Part shown: one piece after another, positions 18,400 to 26,908 of the stretch
How positions within the stretch are numbered: position 1 is the stretch's first letter
How the letters are laid out: each line of letters starts with the position of its first letter
Source of the DNA: Frateuria edaphi
Lineage (GTDB): Bacteria; Pseudomonadota; Gammaproteobacteria; Xanthomonadales; Rhodanobacteraceae
NCBI RefSeq assembly: GCF_021117405.1
Contig: NZ_CP088251.1
Coordinates: 1,488,001-1,552,000, forward strand
DNA length: 64,000 bases
Reading direction: 5' to 3'
Program-made: the position numbers and the translations under genes
Notes under the pieces: generated by a model
The model's database searches: none
What the model saw: the letters and a program-made list of their open reading frames with translations, nothing else
What the model was told of the DNA's origin: nothing

Positions 18400-19386
18400 A
18401 TGGCGCTCGCGCAGAAGCTGGAAGAAGCCTGGTACAGCGATGGCCGCACCCCGCTGTGGGTGCATCCGCTGTCATGGCTTTACGCCTGCGTGACCGGCCT
18501 TCGCCGTTTTCTCTATCGCCATGGCTGGCGACGCAGCGTACGCCTGCACGTGCCAGTGGTGGTGATCGGCAACATCACCGCCGGGGGCACCGGCAAGACG
18601 CCGCTGGCCATTGCCGTCGCCCAGGCGTTGCGCGAGCGCGGCTTCAATCCCGGCGTGGTCAGCCGCGGCTACGGCGGCACCCAGCGCGAGCCGCTGCTGC
18701 TTGGTGACGCACCGAACCCGCAGCAGGTGGGCGACGAACCCAGCCTGATCCGCACCCAGGGCATCCCGGTTGCAGTGGGGCGCGACCGCCCCGCCGCCGC
18801 CCGGCTGCTCGTCAATGCCGGCTGCGACGTGGTCATCGCCGACGATGGCCTGCAGCACTACCGCCTCGCCCGCGACGTGGAAGTGTGCGTGATCGACGCC
18901 GTGCGCGGCTTCGGCAACGGCCGTCTGCTGCCGGCCGGCCCGCTGCGCGAACCGCTGATGCGCCTGGCCACCGCCGACATCCGCGTGTGCAACGGCGGTG
19001 AGCGCATGGGCGCCTATCCCATGCAATTGCGCGGCGGTGAGGCCTGCTCGCTCACCGACGACACCTGCCAGCCGCTCACCGCATTCACCGGCCAGCGCGT
19101 GCATGCCGTGGCCGCCATTGGCCATCCGGCCCGCTTCTTCGACAGCCTGCGTGCTTACGGCATCCTGCCGGTCGAGCATGCGTTTCCCGACCACCACGCT
19201 TTCGTCCCCTCGGACTTCAACCTGGGCGAAGACCTGCCGGTGCTGATGACCGACAAGGACGCGATCAAGTGCCGGCGCTTTGCGCAACCGGGTTGGTGGC
19301 GGGTGCCGGTGCGGGCGGAGTTGCCTGCAGAATTCTTTGACGCGCTGGCGAGCCGTATCCGGGCGGCCCACGGGGCGCGGGGCTAG
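18400..19386 (+). CDS. lpxK: Tetraacyldisaccharide 4'-kinase
   Basis: 328 residues. The P-loop I-T-A-G-G-T-G-K-T-P lies near residues 60-69 and VVSRGYGG, DDGLQHYRL and PDHHAF blocks are all present. The enzyme phosphorylates the 4' position of the lipid A precursor to give lipid IVA on the inner membrane. It forms the end of the exbB-exbD-msbA-lpxK operon. In Xanthomonas relatives I would expect a trm112-like gene and kdsB next; instead the convergent virD4 gene follows with a four-base overlap of the two stop codons, marking the junction with the secretion locus. Confidence 0.94.
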   Translation: MALAQKLEEAWYSDGRTPLWVHPLSWLYACVTGLRRFLYRHGWRRSVRLHVPVVVIGNITAGGTGKTPLAIAVAQALRERGFNPGVVSRGYGGTQREPLLLGDAPNPQQVGDEPSLIRTQGIPVAVGRDRPAAARLLVNAGCDVVIADDGLQHYRLARDVEVCVIDAVRGFGNGRLLPAGPLREPLMRLATADIRVCNGGERMGAYPMQLRGGEACSLTDDTCQPLTAFTGQRVHAVAAIGHPARFFDSLRAYGILPVEHAFPDHHAFVPSDFNLGEDLPVLMTDKDAIKCRRFAQPGWWRVPVRAELPAEFFDALASRIRAAHGARG

Positions 19387-21104
19387 CTGGTTTCCGCGGA
19401 GCCCTTACTCGGCTGGCCCATCTCCAGTCGGGGCACGCTGGCAGCGCCTAGCAGCCTCGACTTGAAGTAGCTGTCCTCGTAGTAGCGGATCTTGTTGCAG
19501 CGGATCGGGTGCGGCGTGCCCTCGATGAACACGATCTCCTTCTTCGGGTCGAGTGCCTTCAGTTCCTGCGGCAGCATCAACGCGCGTTTCTCCTCCACTT
19601 CGGCCAGGGACACGCTGCTACCTTGGCCAAATCCTCCCTTGGAGCGAGTGCGTTGCCGTCTGCGTTCCGTGGTGTAGCCGAGCATCTCGCTGTATTCGGT
19701 GGCATCGCGCTGCTCGCGCGGCGTGTAGATCACCTGGCAGGCCAGGTTGGTGATCATGCTGCGGGCCTTGTCCGGGCCGTACACCGCGTCCAGTTGTGAG
19801 AGCGACTGGATCACGCAGAACACGCGCACGTTGTAGCCTGCGAAGTAGGCCACGCCGTCGACCATCACGTCGATCGGTCCCAGCGCGGTGAACTCGTCCA
19901 GCATGAACAGGCATGGATGCCGGAGGGTCGCGTCCTTGTCCGGGGTGACGTCCACGTTGAGCTTGATCGCCTGGTTGAAGAACAGGTTCAATAGATCGGA
20001 CGCTTCGCTGAGCTTGCTCGGCGAGATGCCCACGTAGATCGATTGCACCCGGCGGCGCAGGTCGGGTAGCCAGAAATCGTTGCCCGAAGTGGCCTTGTCC
20101 AGGATCGGGTTGGCGAGGAGGAGGAGAGGAGCCTGCGTGCTGGCGATCACGGAGGTGAAGGTCTGTTCCGCCAACGCGGTGATGTTGGCAAAGGCCGTGC
20201 GCGTCTCGTGGCTGACATGGGGTAGCTTGAGCACGGACTTCAAGTGAGCCTTCAAATCGCTCCCGTCCCCGGAAAGCAGGCGATAGATCGCGCCGAGCGT
20301 GGGATAGCCATCGTCCTTGGCGAAACCCTTGTCCAAGCCATCGGTCCAGCAATCGAAAAGGAGGCTGGCGGATGCAACGAATGCCGAGCGCGCCATGTTT
20401 ACCCAGAACGGATCCTGATTCGGCGGGTCCTTGTATAGGCAATCGGCAATGGCCTGCAGGTCGGACGTGCGATAGGTCGCCTCGGTCCGCACGTACGCGA
20501 ACGGATTCCAGCGATGGGTCCGAAGGTCCTCGGCAAATGGATTGAACAGGAACGTCGGCCCTAGCTTCGAGCGCCATCTCGAGGTGATGTCGAAGGCTTC
20601 CTGCTTGATGTCCAGCACGACCATTGAACCCTGGTAGCTGAGCAGGTTGGGAATGACCGCGCCGACACCCTTGCCGCTTCGGGTTGGCGCGGCGAGCAAG
20701 GCGTGCCGCGTGCCGCGGAGGCGCAGGAAGCTGCGTCCGAGCCTGCCCACTATGATGCCGGTAGGGTCCTCGTTGAGCAGCCCAAGCCGGGCCAGGTCGC
20801 CACGGGTGGCGAAGCGGGCGTCACCGTGGGTGGAGCGCGCGCGCGTCCTGAACATGCAATAGAGCAGTCCGGCCCAAGCGGCCACGGGCAGGCCGAAACC
20901 CGCAACCCCGGCCAGCTTGATCTGGGCCATGTAGGGCCGAACCTCCGGCCTGGAGGCAGCGGCCAGGTAACGTCCGTAGGTTGCAGGGTCAAGGGGCGCC
21001 TGCAGATGAAGGAGGGCCAACACCAGCCACCCGGATGCGTAAACACCCGCGCTCAAGGCCAGTAGCAGGGCCAAGAAGGCGGCGATCGCCTTGTTGCGGA
21101 ACAT
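19383..21104 (-). CDS. virD4: Type IV secretion coupling protein VirD4
   Basis: 573 residues from the ATG at 21104, which has AGGTGAG upstream. Two membrane helices (about 5-30 and 64-84) precede a P-loop ATPase with Walker A A-P-T-R-S-G-K-G near 139-146 and Walker B L-F-M-L-D-E-F-T-A-L-G. This is the VirD4/TraG receptor that recruits substrates and passes them to the VirB channel; in bacteria-killing systems it binds the C-terminal XVIPCD of the toxins. It is the last gene of the minus-strand vir operon and overlaps lpxK tail to tail by four bases. No relaxase gene is near, arguing against a conjugation role. Confidence 0.92.
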   Translation of the reverse strand: MFRNKAIAAFLALLLALSAGVYASGWLVLALLHLQAPLDPATYGRYLAAASRPEVRPYMAQIKLAGVAGFGLPVAAWAGLLYCMFRTRARSTHGDARFATRGDLARLGLLNEDPTGIIVGRLGRSFLRLRGTRHALLAAPTRSGKGVGAVIPNLLSYQGSMVVLDIKQEAFDITSRWRSKLGPTFLFNPFAEDLRTHRWNPFAYVRTEATYRTSDLQAIADCLYKDPPNQDPFWVNMARSAFVASASLLFDCWTDGLDKGFAKDDGYPTLGAIYRLLSGDGSDLKAHLKSVLKLPHVSHETRTAFANITALAEQTFTSVIASTQAPLLLLANPILDKATSGNDFWLPDLRRRVQSIYVGISPSKLSEASDLLNLFFNQAIKLNVDVTPDKDATLRHPCLFMLDEFTALGPIDVMVDGVAYFAGYNVRVFCVIQSLSQLDAVYGPDKARSMITNLACQVIYTPREQRDATEYSEMLGYTTERRRQRTRSKGGFGQGSSVSLAEVEEKRALMLPQELKALDPKKEIVFIEGTPHPIRCNKIRYYEDSYFKSRLLGAASVPRLEMGQPSKGSAETS

Positions 21105-21156
21105 CGTGGGCTCACCTTTCCGTGTGAGTTGTGGATCCGGCCGATCTCGCCAGTGG

Positions 21157-21495
21157 TCAGGGCACCGAACCCCATTCGGCAATGATGGCGTTCAGTAGGA
21201 CAGCGTTGGTCGCGGCGTCCGCGCCAGGGCAAGTCATCAGGTACATCCTGCGCAGCTGAGAGGTCGCCGCGGCATCGAACCAGGGGTCGAATACGACGAG
21301 GCTGAAAAAGTAGGTGGTCGCGGGGACACAGGCAGCGCCGCCGCTGGCGCCTGCGCCGGAGACGCCAGCCATGCAAGTGTAGACGCTGCAGGGGTCCACG
21401 CTCTGGGCATGAGCAGGCGCTACGGTCAGGCCTGAGGCAGCGACGGTGAGCGCAAGAAGGGCAGAACGGGCGTGTCGTATCAAGGCGACCTCCAT
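21157..21495 (-). CDS. Small secreted Cys-containing protein, TrbM/KikA-like
   Basis: 112 residues with a signal peptide (residues 1-30, ending APAHAQ) and a short mature domain: D-P-C36-S-V-Y-T-C41-M-A-G, a third Cys at 56 followed by an aromatic YFF, and Y-L-M-T-C89-P-G-A, ending AIIAEWGSVP. This cysteine pattern resembles the TrbM/KikA family of periplasmic proteins found with conjugative mating-pair genes; two disulfides are likely. It lies between virB6 and virD4, 52 bases before virD4, so it belongs to the operon. The ATG at 21495 lacks a ribosome site, whereas a TTG at 21483 has GGAGGT five bases upstream and may be the true start. Function in secretion is unknown. Confidence 0.6.
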   Translation of the reverse strand: MEVALIRHARSALLALTVAASGLTVAPAHAQSVDPCSVYTCMAGVSGAGASGGAACVPATTYFFSLVVFDPWFDAAATSQLRRMYLMTCPGADAATNAVLLNAIIAEWGSVP

Positions 21496-21532
21496 CGGGT
21501 TGGCAAGGCATTTACGCGAACCCGGCGCGTGC

Positions 21533-22657
21533 TCAGGTCCGGTCTCTCGGATGCGGACGAATCGGGATTGCTTCCGCCTGCTGCGGGGCCGACATGGCCG
21601 TCGTGCGTGCGCCGGATACGGACAGCGCAACGCCGTGCGGACCACTGCCGGCATGCAGGTGATGACTTTGCTGTCCTGCCTGCGCAGCTCGCTGCGCAAG
21701 CGATCCGCTATATCCACCGTAGGACCCGGGCGGTTGTCCCTGCGGCCCTGGGCGATTGCCGGTGCCGCCGCCGAAGGCGGAGTAGTGCATGAAGCTTCCC
21801 AAGGTGCCCTGGAAAAAAGCGGCGGCCAGTGGTGGCACGCTGACGATCAGGACGGTCATCAACAGGCCGATGCCACCTTGCTGCAGTGCCTGGTTGGAGA
21901 GGCCTTCAGCACCGAAACCGGTCATCTGGGTAATCAAGTTCGCCGTCCAGAGTGCTGCTGCTACGCGTAATGTCAGCTGCAACACGAGGGAGCTGATGAA
22001 ACTGAGCGCGGCCATGGAAAAGATGGTGCCGATGCCGTAGAGCAGCCACTTGCGGAAGAGATCCTTGGTCTGGTCGAAGATCAGGCAAAGGATGAACAGC
22101 GGTCCCATACCGATGAACAGGGCGATGGTGGCCTGGTAAAGCAACAACATGGCACCGGCAGCCATCGGTGGACTGGCCGTGCCCAGTCCAGCGATGAGCA
22201 TGGCGTGCGCCTTGCGCTCGGCGTTCTCGATGTCGCCGGGGGCAACCTGCACGGCATCAATCGCGCCCAGTGCAAGTTGTGTCCAGGCAAGGTTCTGGTC
22301 GATGGTCTCCGCAGCCGTGTCGTCGCTGCCGGTAAACAGCTGATTGATGCCTGTACTCAGGTCAGTCGTGAACAGCTGCTGCAGATTGGAGCCGAACACC
22401 GACATCGTGGTTGCGGCGCTGACGATGATGACGATGCGCGTCATGTTCATCACCATCGCCATCAGTGAATCGCGCGAGTGCCCGGTAATCAGCCGATAAC
22501 CCTGGATCATGATCCACAACGTGACCATGAGCAGCGCCAGTGCGCTTGCCCAGGTCATGAAGGACGCCATGAGGTCCATTCCAAAGGTGTTGATTTGTTT
22601 GCTCAGGTAGTCGTACACCAGCCTGAAGTAAACGAAATCGGCGAGGTTTGTTGGCAT
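21533..22657 (-). CDS. virB6: Type IV secretion polytopic membrane protein VirB6
   Basis: 374 residues with multiple hydrophobic helices: one at about 28-52, one near 70-90, and a cluster from about 165 to 290 that includes a long helix pair around GAMLLLYQATIALFIGMGPL. This matches VirB6/TrbL, the inner-membrane component of the T4SS core that contacts the substrate path. The C-terminus after about 300 is Gly/Pro/Gln-rich and hydrophilic (SAFGGGTGNRPGPQG) and probably disordered. It lies 68 bases after virB5 and is followed by the TrbM-like gene. Confidence 0.88.
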   Translation of the reverse strand: MPTNLADFVYFRLVYDYLSKQINTFGMDLMASFMTWASALALLMVTLWIMIQGYRLITGHSRDSLMAMVMNMTRIVIIVSAATTMSVFGSNLQQLFTTDLSTGINQLFTGSDDTAAETIDQNLAWTQLALGAIDAVQVAPGDIENAERKAHAMLIAGLGTASPPMAAGAMLLLYQATIALFIGMGPLFILCLIFDQTKDLFRKWLLYGIGTIFSMAALSFISSLVLQLTLRVAAALWTANLITQMTGFGAEGLSNQALQQGGIGLLMTVLIVSVPPLAAAFFQGTLGSFMHYSAFGGGTGNRPGPQGQPPGSYGGYSGSLAQRAAQAGQQSHHLHAGSGPHGVALSVSGARTTAMSAPQQAEAIPIRPHPRDRT

Positions 22658-22725
22658 TGCGCGTGATTCCCTTCTTGCGCGTTTGGCGACTCACCCCTTG
22701 TGCATTGGGAGGCCGCCCGAATACG

Positions 22726-23520
22726 TCAGTCGATCGAGAATGCCGCTTTCAAGGCTGCCGCCTGAACGACGGTCCCGATCACGCTGCTTCCCTTTAGCGC
22801 TTTTTTTGCCAGGATGGATTGTTGCTGGTTGAGGGCCTGAATAAGCGCCTCGTCTCCGGCAATGGCTGTCTGCCATCCCTGCATGGCATAGGCGGCGGTC
22901 GCGCTGTAAGTGGCAGCCTGCGTAGTGGCGCCGCTTGTCGTGCCTAGCGTTTTCACCTCGTTTGCCAGCTTGTTCAGCTTTTGCAAAGTTTGGCCGTACT
23001 GATCGAGCTTGCCGAGGATAGCCACCGTACGGTTGTACTCATCAATATGGAGCATCGTGATATTTGCACAGACCTGTTGTTGAGCGACGGTAATGGGCGT
23101 GTCAGGGCTGAAAGACGATGCAACCGATGTCACAAGCTTGCCGACTATCGAACCGCCTGACGTGCTCGGACAATTCTGGTCGATGAGCTCAGTCGGGTCG
23201 TCGATTGGCTCCAGCTTGTTCGACGACAAAGAAACATTGATGCCGAGACCTTTTATGGTCATGAGCAACTGTTTGTACTGTTCGACTTGTTGATAATATT
23301 GTTCAAGCTGCTTTGCGTACTCCATCCCTTGCCTGGCGTATTGCGCCATGCTTTGCGCAAGCTGTGACTTGAACCCTTCTTCACTCGCTGCTATGGCCGT
23401 GGGGTCGGTGACCAGCACCTGGGCCTGGGTAGACGCAACGCAAATGCCGAGCAAGGCCACGATGAGCGCGACTTGGCTCCAAGGGCGCGGGCGCATCGGG
23501 TAACGGAGCACATGGGTCAT
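22726..23520 (-). CDS. virB5: Type IV secretion minor pilus protein VirB5
   Basis: 264 residues with a signal peptide of about 34 residues (hydrophobic ALIVALLGICVASTQA). The mature protein is mostly predicted coiled helix with repeated Tyr/Gln: YARQGMEYAKQLEQYYQQVE then QYKQLLMTIKGLG, as in VirB5 pilus-tip proteins. It would cap the VirB2 filament or contact the target cell. The gene looks markedly AT-richer than its neighbours: the 60 bases 23221-23280 contain 26 G or C by hand count. It sits between virB4 and virB6, the standard order. Confidence 0.82.
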   Translation of the reverse strand: MTHVLRYPMRPRPWSQVALIVALLGICVASTQAQVLVTDPTAIAASEEGFKSQLAQSMAQYARQGMEYAKQLEQYYQQVEQYKQLLMTIKGLGINVSLSSNKLEPIDDPTELIDQNCPSTSGGSIVGKLVTSVASSFSPDTPITVAQQQVCANITMLHIDEYNRTVAILGKLDQYGQTLQKLNKLANEVKTLGTTSGATTQAATYSATAAYAMQGWQTAIAGDEALIQALNQQQSILAKKALKGSSVIGTVVQAAALKAAFSID

Positions 23521-23549
23521 GGCGTATTCCTCTGGCGAGCGACGTTGAG

Positions 23550-26030
23550 TTAGCCAGCCGTTGCGTACGTCGCGCGGGCAGCGGGTGGCGCGATGGAGCG
23601 GGATTTGCCGCTGCCCTTGCGACTTTCATAAAACCGGTCGAGCCATTGTTCGGGGCGCAAGGCATCGACGGGCAAGCCTTCGACAGCGGCGCACTCGCGC
23701 AAGACCTGATGCATTATTTCGATGTTGTCGGTGGACGCCGAGATCACCGCCAGGGCGTCATCCATGCCGCGCAGGTTGAGTTGGCAGACGGCGCTGGCAT
23801 GGCCCTGCTTGATCAGGAAACAGCGGGACCGCTCGTCGAGGCTCACGACCACCTGATATTCGGCCTCGGTGAGCTTCAGTCCGTTGATGTAGTCCTCGCG
23901 GCTCGCGTTGGGATTGGGCAGCAGGATCATCGTGGCCGTCTGTTCGATCAGGGCGGCGGCGATGTCGCTGGCGAGCGCGTCTTCCGGGCTCTGCGTAGCG
24001 AAGATGCCCAGGCCATTCTGTTTCCGGATGGTCTTCTGCTTGTTCTTGGCGAACTCCTTCAGGCCGCCCTTGCCATCGAGGATCTTCCAGAACTCGTCCA
24101 TCACGTAGATCAGCGGCCGACCGTCGATCAGCGCTTCCAGGCGATGCAGGAGGTAGTTGATCACCGGCGCGCGTACTTCCGGGTTGTCGATGATGTCGGT
24201 GTAATCGAAGCCGATGATGTTGGCCTTCTCCAGGTCGATCGTGTCGACCGGGTTGTCGAACACCCAGCCGAGCGAATTGCCGGCGGTCCACTTGCGCATG
24301 CGGATGAACAGGCCGTCGTCGCCCAGATTGGGCAGGCTCTTCTGGAAGTTGGTCATGTTGCGCAGGCGCATGGGGGTGTCGAGAATGTTCTCGACGGCGC
24401 GGAAGATGTCCTCGTCCTCGCGAGGGCTGTACACGCTCTTGCCCGCCAGCACCTTGACCAGATCGGCCAGGAACTGGACGTTGGCCTCGGTCTGCTCGCA
24501 GTGGAACGGGTTGAAACCGGTAGGCTTGCCATTTTCCAGCGCAAGGTAGTTGCCGCCGCAGGCGCGCACGAAGATCTCCGCGCCGCGGTCCTTGTCGAAG
24601 AAAAAGATGGTCGGCGCGGGTTCGAACTTCTGCACCTGGCTCAGAAGGAAGTTGATCAGCGCAGTCTTGCCGGTGCCTGATTTGCCGATGACCATCGTGT
24701 TGGCGATGGCTTTCTCACCTAGCGAGTTCTCTGCCGGGTGGGTGGCATGGAAGTTGAAGTAGTAGGGTTGCCCGTTAGTGCTCTGGAGGGTGGTGACGCA
24801 GTCGCCCCAGGGATTGTTCTCCCGCTTGCCCATGGCGAAGTTTTGCAGTGGGCTCAGTCCTAGGAAATTGAGCGAGCTGACATTGGCCAGGCGGGTGCGG
24901 TACTTCCAGTTGCCTGGCAGCTGCGCGTAGAAGGCAGCGGTGACGGCGAGGTCTTCCTTGACCGATACGAAACCGGCGTTGGACAACTCCGCGCGGGTCG
25001 CTGCGATCTGCTGCGACAGCGCTTCCTGGCTCGGTGCGTAGATGGCGATGGTGAAGTGGTACTCGCCAAGCACGAAATTACCTGAAGACAGCTGGTCCAT
25101 CGCGAGATCCATTTCGGCGATCTGGCTGAACGCCTTGTCCCCGGAGGACACCATCATGCCCTTGGTGCGGTCCAGCGCCTTGAGCGCATCCTGACGTCCC
25201 ATCGGGCTGAAGGAGTGCGTGATCACGTACTCGAAGCCCAGATACTTCAGGCCGTTGAGAATGCCGGGGTAGGTGCCGTCGGTGTATTCCTTGATGTTCA
25301 GGATCGCGCCGAAGTGGTTGACCCCTTGCGGCGTGGTGATGACGAAATCCCCAGTCCTGGCGGAAAAGCGCTGCTTGCTTAGCGGCAGGTAGTTGTAGAC
25401 CGGCGCCGGCAGCACGGGCACCGGCTCGTCCAGTCGGTTGAGCAGGTAGCCGTAGAATTCCAGCGCTTCGGAGAACACCACGCCGTTGGCGGCCTCGTAC
25501 ATGCCGAGGCGATGTGGCGCGTAGTCCTTGAGCACCGCCTCGACGTTGGCCGCCAGCTCCAGGATTGTACTTACGGCCTGGTGCTGCTCGGCCTCGAGCC
25601 GTGTGACGTCGCCCGACTTCTCGGCCAGCTTCTTCCCGCCGACGACCGGGCGGTAGAGCATGGTGAGGTAAAGCTCGTTCTGCATGAGCTTCTGGCTCGA
25701 CAGCGCCTCGTAATACGCCTCGGAAAGGGCCTGGTTGAACGGCTGGGCGAAACGGCCCCCGCTGGCGATACGGCGACGGCGGCGTACGTCGTGGACCCAA
25801 AACGCAACATTGACGAAATCGGGCGCGCGAAGGGTCTGCAGCATGCGGTTGAAGGTGGCGTGGCGATGCTCGAGTTCCCATTCCTCGCGCCCCACGAACG
25901 GCAGGCCACCCAGGCGCCAAACCATCAGGAAATCGCCGCCGGTGGTTTTGAGCACCGTGGGCGAGACGTGGGTGGACAGCGGCACGAGTTCGCTGATCGG
26001 GGTCTCAGGCAGGAAGACGGGCTTTGACAT
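23550..26030 (-). CDS. virB4: Type IV secretion ATPase VirB4
   Basis: 826 residues, typical for VirB4/TraE-type ATPases. The N-terminal CagE/TrbE domain fills roughly residues 1-420; Walker A V-I-G-K-S-G-T-G-K-T is at 447-456 and Walker B I-Y-V-M-D-E-F near 645-652, followed by the Q-S-P-E-D motif. VirB4 is the cytoplasmic motor that drives pilus assembly and substrate transfer at the inner-membrane complex. It follows virB3 with a gap of 48 bases, and virB5 follows after 29 bases. The sequence is intact with no frameshift. Confidence 0.95.
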   Translation of the reverse strand: MSKPVFLPETPISELVPLSTHVSPTVLKTTGGDFLMVWRLGGLPFVGREEWELEHRHATFNRMLQTLRAPDFVNVAFWVHDVRRRRRIASGGRFAQPFNQALSEAYYEALSSQKLMQNELYLTMLYRPVVGGKKLAEKSGDVTRLEAEQHQAVSTILELAANVEAVLKDYAPHRLGMYEAANGVVFSEALEFYGYLLNRLDEPVPVLPAPVYNYLPLSKQRFSARTGDFVITTPQGVNHFGAILNIKEYTDGTYPGILNGLKYLGFEYVITHSFSPMGRQDALKALDRTKGMMVSSGDKAFSQIAEMDLAMDQLSSGNFVLGEYHFTIAIYAPSQEALSQQIAATRAELSNAGFVSVKEDLAVTAAFYAQLPGNWKYRTRLANVSSLNFLGLSPLQNFAMGKRENNPWGDCVTTLQSTNGQPYYFNFHATHPAENSLGEKAIANTMVIGKSGTGKTALINFLLSQVQKFEPAPTIFFFDKDRGAEIFVRACGGNYLALENGKPTGFNPFHCEQTEANVQFLADLVKVLAGKSVYSPREDEDIFRAVENILDTPMRLRNMTNFQKSLPNLGDDGLFIRMRKWTAGNSLGWVFDNPVDTIDLEKANIIGFDYTDIIDNPEVRAPVINYLLHRLEALIDGRPLIYVMDEFWKILDGKGGLKEFAKNKQKTIRKQNGLGIFATQSPEDALASDIAAALIEQTATMILLPNPNASREDYINGLKLTEAEYQVVVSLDERSRCFLIKQGHASAVCQLNLRGMDDALAVISASTDNIEIMHQVLRECAAVEGLPVDALRPEQWLDRFYESRKGSGKSRSIAPPAARATYATAG

Positions 26031-26078
26031 GCGCAGGTTCCGGTAACCACCCTGGGATAGGGCCAGGGGGCTGTGGCG

Positions 26079-26387
26079 TTACGGATTGGCCTTGGACTGG
26101 CCGCGGTGAATGTTGGGCGTGAATACCCACATACCGTCGTTTTCCTCGAGGTTCCTGACCCGGGTGCGAAACTGCAGGCGCAGTCCGAGCAGGCGGAAGA
26201 TCATTTCGTCGCGTCGCGCCATTTGGCGCATCCCGAAGATCACCGGCGGGATCAGCAGCAGAAAGAACAGGTTGAAATACATCGCCAGCAGCAGGCATCC
26301 GCCTGCGGCCATGAAAAACGGCACGTAGGGCACGCCCATGAACATGGGCGGTCGGGTGCAGCCACGGAACAGTGCGTCCTTATGCAT
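26079..26387 (-). CDS. virB3: Type IV secretion membrane protein VirB3
   Basis: 102 residues with a hydrophobic hairpin at about 18-58 (VPYVPFFMAAGG, then LLLAMYFNLFFLLLIPPVIF) and a basic C-terminal part with QFRTRVRNLEENDGMW. VirB3 helps place the pilin and VirB4 in the inner membrane. Its ATG overlaps the end of virB2 by eight bases, indicating coupled translation with the pilin, and virB4 follows. Length and topology match VirB3/TrbD. Confidence 0.88.
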   Translation of the reverse strand: MHKDALFRGCTRPPMFMGVPYVPFFMAAGGCLLLAMYFNLFFLLLIPPVIFGMRQMARRDEMIFRLLGLRLQFRTRVRNLEENDGMWVFTPNIHRGQSKANP

Positions 26388-26787
26388 AGAAATTGAGCAC
26401 GTGGGTGACCAGGCTCGCGGTGCAGGCTGTGGCGCCCGAAGCGCTGGTGCTGCCGGCCAGGAACATTTTGGCGATCTGCCCCGCGGCGCCGATCAGGACG
26501 GCGCCGATCAGCACCGGCGAAATATCCGAGATGCGCTTGTGCGCGAAGGCGATCTGGTAACCGGAGAAGACGATCGCGATTGTCACCACAATGATCGAGA
26601 TGGCATTCAGGATCTTGTTGACGTTGCTGGCGAATCCGCAAGTGGTGGCGATGGTGTCGGTGACATCCTGGCCGAACGCGATGCTCGGCAGCACGACCGC
26701 CAGGCACATCGCCAGTGTCATGAACACGGCGGTCCTGCTGCGGATGAGGTGGCGAGCGTTCGGGTTTGAAGACAGGTTCTTGGCCAT
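26380..26787 (-). CDS. virB2: Type IV secretion pilin VirB2
   Basis: 135 residues from the ATG at 26787. A long signal segment (basic start, hydrophobic 20-38) ends at SIAFGQ, after which the mature pilin of about 95 residues has two hydrophobic helices (about 58-80 and 91-112) joined by a short basic loop AHKRISDIS, the VirB2/TrbC architecture. It would polymerise into the T4SS filament. In X. citri-type killing systems a pilus has been hard to see, so its assembly here is inferred. A 121-base gap with a hairpin separates it from virB1, which may allow separate control of pilin level. Confidence 0.88.
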   Translation of the reverse strand: MAKNLSSNPNARHLIRSRTAVFMTLAMCLAVVLPSIAFGQDVTDTIATTCGFASNVNKILNAISIIVVTIAIVFSGYQIAFAHKRISDISPVLIGAVLIGAAGQIAKMFLAGSTSASGATACTASLVTHVLNFYA

Positions 26788-26883
26788 CTTGGTTTTTCCT
26801 TTTGGACGGTTGGAAAGCAGCGGCCATCGGGCAATGGGCGCTTCATGGATGGCCGCACGGAAGGCAGCCGGATTTGGCGGAAG

Positions 26884-26901
26884 CGCCAGCGTTTGCCGGC
26901 G
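26884..26901 (-). promoter_or_regulatory. Intercistronic hairpin between virB1 and virB2
   Basis: On the minus strand CGCCGGC-AAAC-GCTGGCG can fold into a 7-bp stem (one G-T pair) directly after the virB1 stop. It lies in the largest gap of the vir operon (26788-26908). No T-tract follows, so mRNA processing or protection of the pilin message is more likely than termination; this is inference. Confidence 0.4.
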
Positions 26902-26908
26902 CGGTCGG

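Noticed and set aside
19370-19400. Attachment site for an integrative element at the lpxK-virD4 junction
   Set aside because: No tRNA, direct repeat or integrase gene was found at either end of the secretion locus.
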